A DNA stretch of 64,000 nucleotides. It comes from Phytophthora sp. 'mugwort' (taxonomy: Eukaryota; Oomycota; Peronosporomycetes; Peronosporales; Peronosporaceae). Shown here piece after piece: positions 10,781-20,945 of the stretch. Location of the stretch: the NCBI GenBank assembly GCA_033558025.1, contig JAUCEF010000007.1:5828001-5892000 (forward strand), given 5' to 3'. The position numbers were made by a program, and so were the translations under genes. The notes beneath the pieces were generated by a model, which worked only from the letters and a program-made list of their open reading frames with translations, did not search any database and was not told the DNA's origin. Position 1 is the first letter of the stretch. Every line of letters starts with the position of its first letter.

Positions 10781-11093
10781 AAAAGGCTTGGTCACTTGAT
10801 GGCAAAATGCAAAGTGATTGATTTAGGTCCTTAGTTCGCAAACTCCTTGCTACCTCTAAGCCTACAGTTCTACCTACTGGGTACACTCTACTGGATTCTC
10901 TACTGGATACTGAGTTACTTCAGCCAATCGCAGAGCGCCACGTCGATGCCCATCTTGTACCCACAATCTTGTACCCACGTGCATCGTAATCATCGTCCCG
11001 TAATCGCCGGAGTGATTGAGGTGCCACTGAGTGAAGGTCATACCGGTATCCTACCGGTATACAGCAGCTGCTCGAGGCGTCTCCTTGACAACA
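10781..11093 (-). repeat. Copia 5' LTR
   Basis: A 313-bp repeat identical to 6376-6688. The element sense strand reads leftward, so this is the 5' LTR and should carry the promoter. Immediately downstream (10781-10768, minus) the sequence TGGTTATGAGCC resembles the initiator-Met-tRNA primer-binding site of copia elements. It overlaps both the last LTR base and the polyprotein ATG. Confidence 0.92.
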
Positions 11094-11159
11094 TATCGTA
11101 CCGCCTGAATCTCCTGAATCTTGCCCTTCTTCAACCTCTCAACACGTACCGTCTTAACA

Positions 11160-11865
11160 CTTGCACATCTCCGAGGATGATTGCTGATCGAATCTCGATC
11201 TGCCAGATCGCGAATGTCCGAACGCGTATGGCGATCTGCCAACACCGATCGGCCCGATCTGCCAGATCACATATGTCGGAATATGTATGTCGATCTGGCA
11301 GATCGAAGATGTCGGAACCTGTATGCCGATCGGCGAATACCGATCGACCCGATCCGCTCGATCTCGACCGCAAGATCGATCCGATCTGCCCGATCCCGGA
11401 CGACGGGGCGTAGCCCGATCTGTGGACGCCGGATCGGCCCGATCTTCCAGATCCCGAACGCCAGATCGGCCCGTCTGTCCGATCCCGCTATCGATCCGCC
11501 CGATCTGGCAGATCCCGTATGCCCGAACCTGTATGCCGATCTGCCAGAAGGGTGTACCGATCCGATCGAGGGTTGATCTTGATCGATTACGGTCCGCTGA
11601 ATATTGATCAGAATCGATCCAGGCCGGCCGCGATCTGCATGTCACCGATCGGTCTTGATCCACTCCCCTTGACTCCAATCTTAATGTCTGGTGCCGATCC
11701 GATCTGAGCCGATCGGAACTAAACGTGGACCGATCCGCATGTCGCCGATCGGTCTTGATCTTCATCCCTTGTCCGGATCCTGTCTAAGATCGGCCGTGTA
11801 TCGAGGATCGATCGGAGTGACTGTGGTCATAGAAATAGTAGATCGGTCACGATCTGGGTCGCCGT
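11160..11865. repeat. Extremely GATC-rich degenerate repeat tract
   Basis: I count about 48 GATC tetranucleotides in roughly 700 bp, against about 3 expected by chance. They lie in degenerate modules such as CGATCTGCCAGATCG, CCGATCGG and GAACCTGTATGCCGATC. Modules recur on both strands because the core is palindromic. Frames of 100-200 codons cross it on both strands, but they consist of Asp/Ser/Ile/Arg/Pro repeats dictated by GATC, so I do not call a gene. It starts just right of the copia element. Confidence 0.85.
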
Positions 11866-11939
11866 CCAACTCGCTTTCCGCCCCCTGTCCGTTGTCCGCT
11901 GGTTGATTTATTCCACCTATTTCGCAGATCGGCTTCTTA

Positions 11940-12450
11940 TTCGACGCTTCTCCACGAGATAGGAGTAGTGAAGCGAGCTAGAACAGTGAGTGGGACAGGA
12001 TAGGAGTAGTGAAACGAGCTGGCACAGCGAGCGGGACGGGTTGGGACCCAACAAGCACACACCGCCCGCAAAGCGGGCGGCGCTCGGCTAGAATCCTAAA
12101 ATTCAACGCTAACGTCGCTCCAGCCGTCCGTCGTCCATACATCTGTCTGTCTGTTACGACATAGCGTGATTCTAGCCGCAATCTCATTGGCTGCCGAGCG
12201 CAGCGAAGGCGGGCCGCTGTTGGCTAAAATAACATGGCTGCCGAGCGTAGCGAAGGCGGCCCTCATTCGCTAAAACAATCTTTCGCCGAAGGCGGCTATT
12301 GGTTGAAATAAAATTAATCGATTGGTTGAAAATTAAAAAAATATAATTCTATGTGAGCCTGCCTGCCTCCGCTGCGCTCCGACGGGCTTTCAATATACTG
12401 GGACCAAAACTAAAACCACCGCCGCGTAGACGGCGGCGCTCGGCTAATAC
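11940..12450. repeat. CCAAT / GCGAAGCGA palindromic repeat tract (right block)
   Basis: This block has the same motif family as 4840-5740: GGAGTAGTGAAGCGAGC and CACAGCGAGCGGGACGG units, the hairpin CCGCCCGCAAAGCGGGCGG followed by CGCTCGGCTA (about 12062-12091), GCCGAGCGCAGCGAAGGCGG, repeated ATTGGCT/ATTGGTTGAAA boxes, and a second hairpin-like CCGCCGCGTAGACGGCGG followed by CGCTCGGCTA near 12420-12445. Together with the left block it frames the copia element and the GATC tract. Confidence 0.6.
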
Positions 12451-13578
12451 CGTAATCTAGTGCTAAGTGTCCGGCGTTGTTAACTCTCACCCTGTTGTTT
12501 TGGCCAATTAGAAAGTCTCTTTAGTAAGGATTTGCCGTGAAATGTTAACTGTCACACTGTGTTGTAGATGTCACTCAGGCAAGCCAGACGAACAACAACC
12601 ACTACTAGTTCACTGTGAACTCCATACCACCTCGCCCCAGCAGCAGTCTCTGAGAAAACGTTGCGCACACAGCCATATGCTCGCCGCCCTGTTATAATTT
12701 CCATACAAATAAAAATGACACACGTGCTAGTTTGTCCACAAGCACGTTACAGACCTGAGATTGCACACCGCTAGTTATCATACCCGTGGAGCTGAATCTC
12801 TAAGCGCAGCGCCGTAGCAGTAGCCGTCTCCGAGAAAACGCCGCGTACACAGGACTCGCCCTATTTGACAGTGACGTGCATGACCGTACACACTTTGCTA
12901 CGTACGTGTACATCGCTCCGTCAACGGAGACCTAACCCGGCCAGTCTGCACATTGAATTTATCCTGCTCGTGGGATTTGTGTGAACGCTGGGGGTGACAC
13001 TTGACACCTAGATTACGGTATTAGTCACGCCGTGGGACAACATCCTCCCTGTTACCAGTGGTTACTTACCACTGGACAAACCTATATCTATTTCATAAAT
13101 TCATTCATTGCATCAAATTTTAGACATAGTACCGTTTGCGCATGCGAGAATGTCGTCTAATGTCGTATGAACACAATTTTGATGTTGACTGAATGTGCGC
13201 AAGACTTGTGCGTAAAACTCGAACACTTCTTCGACATCACCTTGGCATCACGAACGCTACCTCTAAATGGATCCGTTTCTCAACAGGCAGACTCCCACCC
13301 GCGCAGATCAAGACGCGGCTCTCCCCAAGCAGAGCTCCGCTTGCCCCGAATCCTGCAAGAATAAAAAGAGTTTTTTTTTCTCGAGTAACCCGGTACACTA
13401 TCCGGTCACTATCTGGTTGGGTACACGTCAGCATTCACTTGTCTGGCGTCTGGCGGCGTTGAAGCTCCGCTTTTCGCGCGCTTGGCGCCTTTCCATCGCA
13501 TGGCCAGCATACAAACATCAAGTATAAACTAGTTTTCAACTCCGCTTTTCGCACTCGTCATTTTTAAGGAGCCTTACC
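12451..13578. other. Non-coding stretch with a diverged direct repeat and a hairpin
   Basis: No gene seen. Two diverged direct copies of a GTCTCTGAGAAAACG..GCGCACACAG motif lie at about 12645-12680 and 12825-12860. A perfect inverted repeat CCAGTGGT..ACCACTGG occurs at about 13053-13073. Confidence 0.4.
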
Positions 13579-14303
13579 ATGGCGCACAACTACAACCTCC
13601 TGCACAAGTTTAACTTCGCCGCCGTCATGGAGGCGATGCCGGACGAGATCAAGGCCGCCGCATGCACCATGGAGGTGGGGCTGCTGGAGAAGGCAATGCT
13701 ATGCCCCCCAGTGCGCCCAGCCCATGCGCCTGAACGCGCTTGAAGGCCTTCGAGGTCGAGCACGTATGTCTTCGCACCACCTTCCCGCCGTCGGCGTCAA
13801 TATGATCAGCAACGACACGTCGTCGTCGCGGCCGAAACCGAGTTAGGCTTAATTTGGCTCGTCGCGCTTGGATAGCGCTCCAAGCCTCTGGTAACCCGTG
13901 CATGTGTTCGTCACTCTCCATCGTTACGGGACGTTACGACTAACTGAGTTACGTAATGCTAATGATACACAGCACGCGCATTCAACCTGACAGGCTTATC
14001 ACCTACGTGGCTGAATACGGCCAACGTGTGCGCACCTTGGTCTAACAACCGCAGGTTGGCCGGCATGCACTATGAGCACAGCTGGGTCAACCACTCGTCG
14101 AACTTCGTTGACCCAGTGACTGGACCTACACCAACACGATCGAAGGACTGTGGGAGATGCACATCAAACACCATATCAAGGCGATGCGCGGCATGAGCCA
14201 TAAGTACCTGGATGGGTACATCCATGAGTTCATGTGGCGCTCCTCAGCAAGTATCCTAGCCATGGGATTACCAGTCGATGAAGCAGAAACCATCACCGGA
14301 TAG
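13579..14303 (+). pseudogene. Merlin / IS1595 (ISXO2-like) transposase, deleted and frameshifted
   Basis: The first part starts at the ATG at 13579. After a one-base slip in a C-run (about 13702-13708) it continues into LCPQCAQPMRL, a zinc-ribbon-like start typical of IS1595-type transposases. After an unreadable middle, about 14050-14303 encodes VNHSSNFVDPVTG, then (after another shift) TNTIEGLWEMHIKHH and YIHEFMWR. Together these match the C-terminal N..E region of the ISXO2/IS1595 catalytic domain. The stop is TAG at 14301-14303. The central catalytic part is missing. In eukaryotes such enzymes belong to Merlin DNA transposons. The family call rests on motif memory. Confidence 0.6.
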
Positions 14304-15189
14304 GTATTGCACTTGCAAGAGTAGTGCTGGTGAGAGACATACCCTTCGAAGCGTCGACAGCAATAGTAGAAGTACCCTGGTTGACACGGAAGCGTAGGCG
14401 GATCTGAGGGTTCGCCATGAGGCTAGCTCCTTGAAGATGGTGTAGATCAGTTAGCTTTATTTTCAGCATGTAGTTCCATGTTCCCATAATTCCATTAGCC
14501 GTAGCCACACCAGATACAACAGCACCACGTGCGGTTGGTTTGAGATTGTAATAGAAGATGCAGCCGCGCCAAGTGAAAGCCACGACGTGAGGAAATCGGA
14601 TCCAGTGTTCGGGGGGGGGGGTTCGACAACAGACGCTTTACAAGACCATCATTAACGATAGAGGCACCACCAGATGGGCCAGTAGTAGCAAACGAAGATG
14701 AGAAGGCAGTAGTATTAGTGTACCATCTCCTGTAGTAGGTGATGTAGCAGAACTATTCAAAGCTGACTGAGCGGCATCTGGATAAAGGAACGACTCAGCT
14801 CCATGCTTCTCAACATACTGAGGACGTAGCTTGTCTGAGCTCGGATATTGTTCCAAAACAGCTTGAGTCAGCATACTTACAACGGTCTTCCCGTTGGGTT
14901 CAAGCGACATGCTATCGATTACATTCCAGTTACCGCATTTGAGCGTAGAACAGAAGCGGTTAGCTGGTGGAGTCTGGGCAGTATTACCGTTCTTCATCGA
15001 GACCTTGTACGGTAGCACGATGTAGGCATCACGAAGACAAGCGAATCCTTCACTCCCATTCAGCTGGGCAGTAGCATCAATAGTAATGACACCATTCTGA
15101 TAGATCCCGGATTGAGATCGATTACGAAGTACTCGCTTACCGGAAGATGCCTTGATCTCCGGGTCGCTCTTGAGCGAGCTCTGGTACAA
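14293..15189 (-). pseudogene. Major capsid protein-like gene of Polinton-like virus type, broken
   Basis: The upstream frame (15189-14638) shows LRDAYIVLPYKV, then TLKCGNWNVIDSMSLE...GKTVVSMLTQ, then a segment ending ESFLYPD. The downstream frame, rejoined across a C/G homopolymer near 14610, shows NDGLVKRLL, then WNYMLKIKLTDLHHLQ and LMANPQIRLRF. The order (a 'K.G.W..I.S..V..N.KTVV' block, a 'GF.PD' block, 'N.GL..R', then 'R/KLKDLH.F') is what I know from double-jelly-roll capsid proteins of Polinton-like viruses and related protist elements. The copy is shorter than a full capsid protein; the C-terminal jelly roll appears truncated. It is an old endogenous fragment, not a working virus. The call is by recognition of motifs, not by search. 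Confidence 0.6.
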
Positions 15190-15770
15190 ATATTGGTCGG
15201 ATAGTTAAATTCGCTCCATTTTTACTGCGTAGGGCGAAGGCCTTGCTAGCTTGCTCACGCTCAGTAGATGTCATCGGGAACTTGATCTGAAGCTCAAGGA
15301 TAGCGATGATTGCATCCATGGTATCGTACAAAATCTCGTAGAAATAGCTATGACTTACATCGCTACCTCGGCGGACGTCGTTGGCGATACCCCCTGCCAG
15401 CTAGTCTAGTACGAGCTGTAGCTTGACGTCAGGGGGAATAGGATCTCAATTCATCCAGGTATGAGGGGATCGTTCCAGCGCCGGCGTGATAAGCGCTTGC
15501 AGGCGTTCGAACGATACCAGTTTCATCAGGTACGTCCGCTCAAACTCGTCCTCCATCTGCAGCATGGTCAGCTCTTTTTCCCAGCCCATACGCTGACGAA
15601 CACAGGCGCGTTGCGGCGGGAGACCTTAGTACTAGCAGCAACACCAGCAGGAAGCGCTTGCGGCGGAAGCGGAGGCGATTTGGAGGTCTCGACCGCATCC
15701 TTTTCAATGCGGCCAGGAGCCAGTCTCACTATATGTCGCCCACCCCGACCGCGGCCGTCCGTTTGCATAT
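15190..15770 (-). pseudogene. PIF/Harbinger transposase fragment (HARBI1-like)
   Basis: The minus strand reads in order MLQMEDEFERTYLMKLVSF (N-terminal helix region of Harbinger nucleases), then after decay GGIANDVRRGSDVSHSYFY, then DTMDAIIAILELQIKFPMT and AFALRSKNGA. This matches the helix-turn-helix and pre-catalytic part of PIF/Harbinger transposases. The catalytic DDE part is absent, because the copy stops where the capsid-like sequence begins (about 15190). An in-frame stop and a shift around 15400-15460 show it is dead. Confidence 0.65.
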
Positions 15771-15811
15771 CCCTCGCACAGGGGCTCGGAGGTAGGCATC
15801 CTAAATCATAA

Positions 15812-16421
15812 ATCCTAAGACATACAAGACCCGCCCTAAGAGATTAAACGTCGATGGGAGGTGTCTCAACTCTCTGCCACTTCATGATATCATGGGTAGG
15901 TATTTATCAGTGATAAGGAGTAATAGATGAATGCAGTCTATCAGAATGTAATGATATAACATCCAAAATACATGATATTCGCGTCAATTTTGATGATATG
16001 AGTTCTGAAATTGGTCGTATTTGCCCAAAATTGATGATATCCAGTCAAATCACGTCAGCTACAAGAATCTCATATACGTGTAGTGTGGATGCGCAATTAG
16101 TGTGGATAGCTTGTACCCACACGTCCAGCGCAATGAGACTACAAATACTGTACCATTGGTATCGGTGTATATCTAGATTTTTTCTATCAGTTCCAGCTTG
16201 AAGTTGTCTCCTCAGCTCAACCTAAAACATATCCGACGACCGTAATCAATTGTAGGTTGTCTCCTAAAAAGGGGGGAGGAAATTTGAGAAGTGACGATCG
16301 CACGCTAGACGCTCCAGCTCCGCCGCCTTGTTCGCCGCCTGCAGCACCTTCCGCCTGGCACCCACCCCACCATCAGATAGAGCCGCGTCTTGCGCTTCTC
16401 GGCATCTAATTTTCTTTCGTT
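15812..16421. other. Intergenic, upstream of WASHC4
   Basis: AT-rich stretch with repeated TGATGATAT/GATATCATG words (about 15890-16050) and three GTCTC-type boxes. No gene is seen. The last 30 bases before the WASHC4 ATG are pyrimidine/T-rich (ATCTAATTTTCTTTCG) and could hold the start of transcription. Confidence 0.4.
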
Positions 16422-19400
16422 ATGAGCGAGTCTGCGTCGCGCGACAAGAAGAACGCCAAGGACGGCAAGGACGCTCCCATCACCGAGGACGACGCCAAGT
16501 CGCGAAGCCGCCGCGTGGACAGCGAAGCCATGCGCAGCAGCGTCAGCAGTAGCAGCAGCCTCTCGGATGAGTCCAGCGCACTCTCTTCCCCATCGCATCA
16601 CCACCAGCAGCGTCCGAGGTTCGACTCGAAGGCCTCGTGGGCAGACTCGACCCGCTTTGACATGGGGCGCGCCGATTCGCGCGCCTCCGACGTGTCGGCC
16701 AGGGACCTGAGGCTCACGGGGCTCGGAGGACGTGCTTCCTCCAGCCACAACAGGGCGCGGTCGGACTCAAGGGCCTCCAGGATGTCGCGCGCTAGCAGTC
16801 GGTCCAGTACGAGCGGCACCACAAGAGGTCGACACTCGTCCTTTGTGTCCAACTTTGGAGTGACCAAGGGGAAGAAACGCAAAGATAGCAACGCGCTGTC
16901 GACAATTACGGAGAACTGGAACTTGGCTGATGATCAGTTCGGAAGTCCCTTCTCGGAGTTTGATGCCCAAGGTGAGCAAAGGAAAGGAGAGAAAGCTCTT
17001 TGCTGGGAGCTAATAAGGTTGTTGATGTTCCTTTTTGTGGTGAATAGACCAACCGATCCGAGAAGAGCTACAGCGAGGCTTAACTATTATCAATGACCAC
17101 ACGGTGAGAGAGAGAGAGAGAGAAAGAGAGGGGACCTTGGCGTTCGAGGTCTGCTGACGGAACTTTTTTGTTTTGTTTTTGGTCATGTTAGACGAAGCTG
17201 AAGGAAATTGAGGACGCTATCACCGCTGCAATGTCAGAAGTCTGGGGCTACTGGGTACGAGCTCATGGTGGATTATATATATATATATTTATATATACAT
17301 ATATTGTAGGTTGGTGGACTGAATATTGATGACAATTATTTTGGTTTTAACATAGGCGGATCCTATCCAGCTGTATCTTCACCCGGCGGAGCGCGTGGAT
17401 GTTCAGGATCTCATCAAGACGGACAATGAGCTGTTCAACAAGGTTCTTACGGTCTTTTCCGTCTTGTGCGATGAAATCTCGGAGCTTAAGGTGACGGTGG
17501 AAGACAATTTTTACCCGGCTCTTATCATGTTCGGCCAGGCCCGTCATGGAGAGGAAGATCGAGTGAAAGGTGGTGAGGATGAAGTCCACATTGGACGAAT
17601 GCTTGCATTCTTTCAGGATATTTCCAACTTTGTGGACCGATGTAACGCTATTACCATCAACATGATCCACCAGCTTGCGAGCTTGTACCAGAGCTTCCAG
17701 AAACTATGGAAATCTACTTTCAAGCTTGTGCACCTCCACCCCGTGTTTGATGCGCTCGCAAGCTTGCTCGAAGTCATGATCACCATTGATGCCATTGTCA
17801 TCGACAACCCGAATATCGTCACGTCTTGGGACAAATACAAGCGCATGATGCAGTATGTGCGCTCGGATCCGCCTCGCTACAACGTTACAGTTGAAAAAGT
17901 CAAGCAGTTTGAACGACTACTTGTTAGTCTGGACCAGACGATCATGAGCGCACAGGTTTTCCAGAGCTGTATCGAGCAGGACTTTGAAGTGTTCTCTGGC
18001 GGTGACGTCGCGGAAGACGACGAAGATCCTGATGGAAGCGACGGTGAGCGAGGTGGCCAACGCGCAAGCAGCAGTGGAGGAGAATCTAGGATTGATATCC
18101 GCACGAATCGGGTGTTTCTGGAAGAGTTTGTGCACTGTGTCAGCGCTCGATTGAGCATCGCCGAGGGTGCAATCACGTCAGCCACAGAAACGTTTGAGCG
18201 GAACGACCTGGTCGGTACAGCGGGACTGTACGTGCTGCTTCGCCGACTCCAGCCGTCTAATGTCCCGGCTGACCCTGTGCTTTACAAGCGATTGTGGGAA
18301 ACACAGACCAAGGCTCCATGTGTAACCATTTGTGGCAAGATCATGTGGTACATGCCCGATTTTTTGCTGAAATATTCGCCTATGACGTCGAAGAAACTGC
18401 ACCCCACCGACATAATGCAGTTCCGTCGTGAGTACTTGCATTCACTTGATGATGCCTTCCCAGCTGATGTAACGACGGCCAAGTTGGAGTTGAGTGCGTG
18501 GCTCGTCCGCATGGAATCATTTTTTCAACCGACAACGCGTGGGATGGGTGATGCATCTCGGACGCTCAGTATTCGCGGCAACCTTATTCTCAAGGGACTG
18601 ATTCTAGCAAAGCGAGTGCAAACCATGATGCACACTCTTGTCAACTTGCATCTTTCGCTACAAATTCCGATGCCAAAGCGGGTTGTGAGACCACTGTACA
18701 CATGCATTGAGATTCTGAAGGCCGTCGAGTTCATGTTTGCTCGAAAGAATCCCATCCTGGCCGAGTCGTCGTCGCACTTGTTGCGCCAAGTGGCTCACTC
18801 GCTTTTCGCGTTTTTCCGTCCGCTGAAGGCGCATCTCGAAGCCAGCAAGAAGTTTGATGACACGAAACTGGATGTTTTGGCCGCTGTCACCGTGTTGGAA
18901 GACATTCTGAACTCCGGTGAGTCATTTTCGTACACACGGATCACTGTTCTTGACCTGGCAGCACAGATCGCAATGATATCACCGGATAATACGAGTGCTT
19001 CCAGCGAGAAGGGTAGCGACATGGACAGCACTGTCCCAATGGGTCTTAAGGACGCTGGTGAGCCTGTGAAACTCATCTGGAAGCTGCGTTTGTTGAGTGA
19101 TTTCCAGCGCAAGATTCGGAACGCATGTGACTGCTCGTTTTTCTATTGGAGCCGTGAGCTGCTGCACCCGTTCCTGTCGGATCTTTACCGCCAACCTGAA
19201 CAGGCCAATCGTATTCAATATGTTGTTGGTGGCTTCTTGGACGCAATCAAGCTTCTCCGCGGCGCGCAACACGAGTCAGACAATGAGCTGTACGTAAAGG
19301 CATATGCGGAATTCATCGAGTCAGTGTTAGAGGAAGAGATCGTGGAGAATTTGTGCAAGGACGTGGAGAATGATCTTCGCTTGCATGTTCACTCGGTGCA

Positions 19401-20945
19401 CTTGGACCACTTAGATGCACCCAACCCGAAGAGTGCTGACTTTAAGGTACTTCACTACTACCTGGACCTGCGTCCGATTCGTCTGCATGGAAAGACGCTT
19501 GACCTGCGCCAGCATGTAACTCATTACCTGGAGAGCACGTTCTATAATTTGACTACCGTTGCGCTTCACGACTGGAAAACCTACGGTGAGATGCGCAATT
19601 TGGCCAACGACAAGTATGGCCTAAGCCTTGCGGATAATCATCTTCCTATGGGTTCGCTTGATCAAGGTCTGGATATCCTACAGATCATGCGGAACATTCA
19701 GATCTTCGTAGCTCGATACAACTACAATCTGAATCAACAATTCTTTCTGGAACGTCGGAGTGACAAAGGCTCGCGGCACTTGAACTCGATTAACATCCAC
19801 TCTATCGCCAGCTCGATTCGCACGCATGGCATGGGAATCATGAACACGACGGTGAATTTTACGTACCAGTTTTTAACAAAGAAGTTCGACATTTTCTCGC
19901 AATTCCTCTTTGATGAGTACATTAAGAGCTACCTGCAGCGTGAAAAGCGCTGGTACAAGAAGCATCGCGACGATGAGGAAGTGGACAACAAATACCCGTT
20001 CGATCGGGCGTTCCAGTTCAACAAGGATATCCGCAAATTGGGCGTGTCGGACTCGGGCAAAACTTTCTTGGACCAATTTCGTATGCTGATCACTGAAATT
20101 GGTAATGCGCTGGGCTACGTGCGTATGGTACGCTCCGCCGGTATGAACTACTGCAGCAACGCTATTAAGTTTGTGCCGGACCTGAACCATACACACTTCA
20201 AGTTTGAAGCGTATGCTGGAGATGGCGTTGCGGAGGAGAAGAATGAAGAGACGGGTGAGGTGACCCAACACGAGATTGCAGGGGCCAAGCTGTCACGTGA
20301 GACAGTCGTGGCAGCTCGCAACCTGGACTCCGTCATCTCCACACTGGCCAAGAACTTCTCTGAAAATAACGACTACTTTAAAGTGCTGGTGAAGGTTTTC
20401 CAGGATGTTACTGCAAGTGACGAGCAGAAGCACTTGGTCAACTTTTACGCTATTATTCCAGCACTTACTATTAACTACGTCGAGACAACTGTGCAGGCCA
20501 AAGACCTCATGTATAAGAACACTCGTCGTCGCGAGTCGTACTTCTCGGACGACGGGTTTGCGATCGGACTTGCCTACATTCTAGCCATTCTAGACCAAGG
20601 AGAGGTGGGTTGTCTGCAGTTAAAGCGATTTCATTCATTGTACTGATGATTTGTTCGCTTTTGTGAATCTAATTGCAGCAATTTGACGCGCTACACTGGT
20701 TTGAAGAGGTCGTGCGCAAGTACAAGGTCGAGGAGGAGGCATATAACGAGAAACAAGCTGAGCGTGAGGCTCGCAAGCGTGAGCAGGCTGCCAAGAAGCA
20801 GAAGGAGACTACCGCTGAGCTTATCGATGACGAAGAAGAGGTGCATACGCTGCAGCTCACTGCCAAGCGCATCGAGTTAAACCGTCGCGAATTTGACCTG
20901 CTGGACTGGTCTCTCAACGGCGCACGCATTTTCTTCAAGGACTAG
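16422..20945 (+). CDS. WASHC4: WASH complex subunit 4 (SWIP) homologue
   Basis: Five exons by phase-matched GT-AG junctions: 16422-16971, 17048-17103, 17192-17254, 17356-20604 and 20679-20945. They give about 1394 residues. The first about 180 are a Ser/Arg-rich disordered extension, longer than in animal orthologues. The rest follows SWIP/KIAA1033 throughout: DQPIREELQRG, GLDILQIMRNIQIFVARYNYNL, IRTHGMGIMNTTVNFTYQFL, KYPFDRAFQFNKDIRKLGV, SNAIKFVPDL, and near the end DDGFAIGLAYILAILDQGE joined by splicing to QFDALHWFEEV. The WASH complex activates Arp2/3 on endosomes for actin-dependent sorting, and SWIP is a scaffold subunit. The tail ends in a charged helix rich in Glu/Lys/Arg. Intron 2 has a (GA)n run and intron 3 a (TA)n run. 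Confidence 0.9.

Larger units (their letters stand above)
6376..11093 (-). mobile_element. Complete Ty1/copia retrotransposon with identical LTRs
   Basis: Two 313-bp direct repeats (6376-6688 and 10781-11093) bound one long minus-strand polyprotein. By eye the LTRs are identical base for base. The flanks are a perfect 5-bp target-site duplication, TATCG, at 6371-6375 and 11094-11098. Identical LTRs, a clean duplication and an open polyprotein indicate a very recent and probably active insertion. Read in the sense direction the LTR starts TGTTGTC but ends CCTTTT instead of the usual CA. Confidence 0.95.

Noticed and set aside
11154..11765. Open frame of about 203 codons on minus (and others on plus) across the GATC tract
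   Set aside because: The protein is only Asp/Arg/Ser/Ile repeats forced by GATC; long frames occur on both strands at once, as expected of a repeat without stops.
17271..17300. (TA)n run considered as a TATA or structural element
   Set aside because: It lies inside intron 3 of WASHC4 and is an ordinary dinucleotide repeat.
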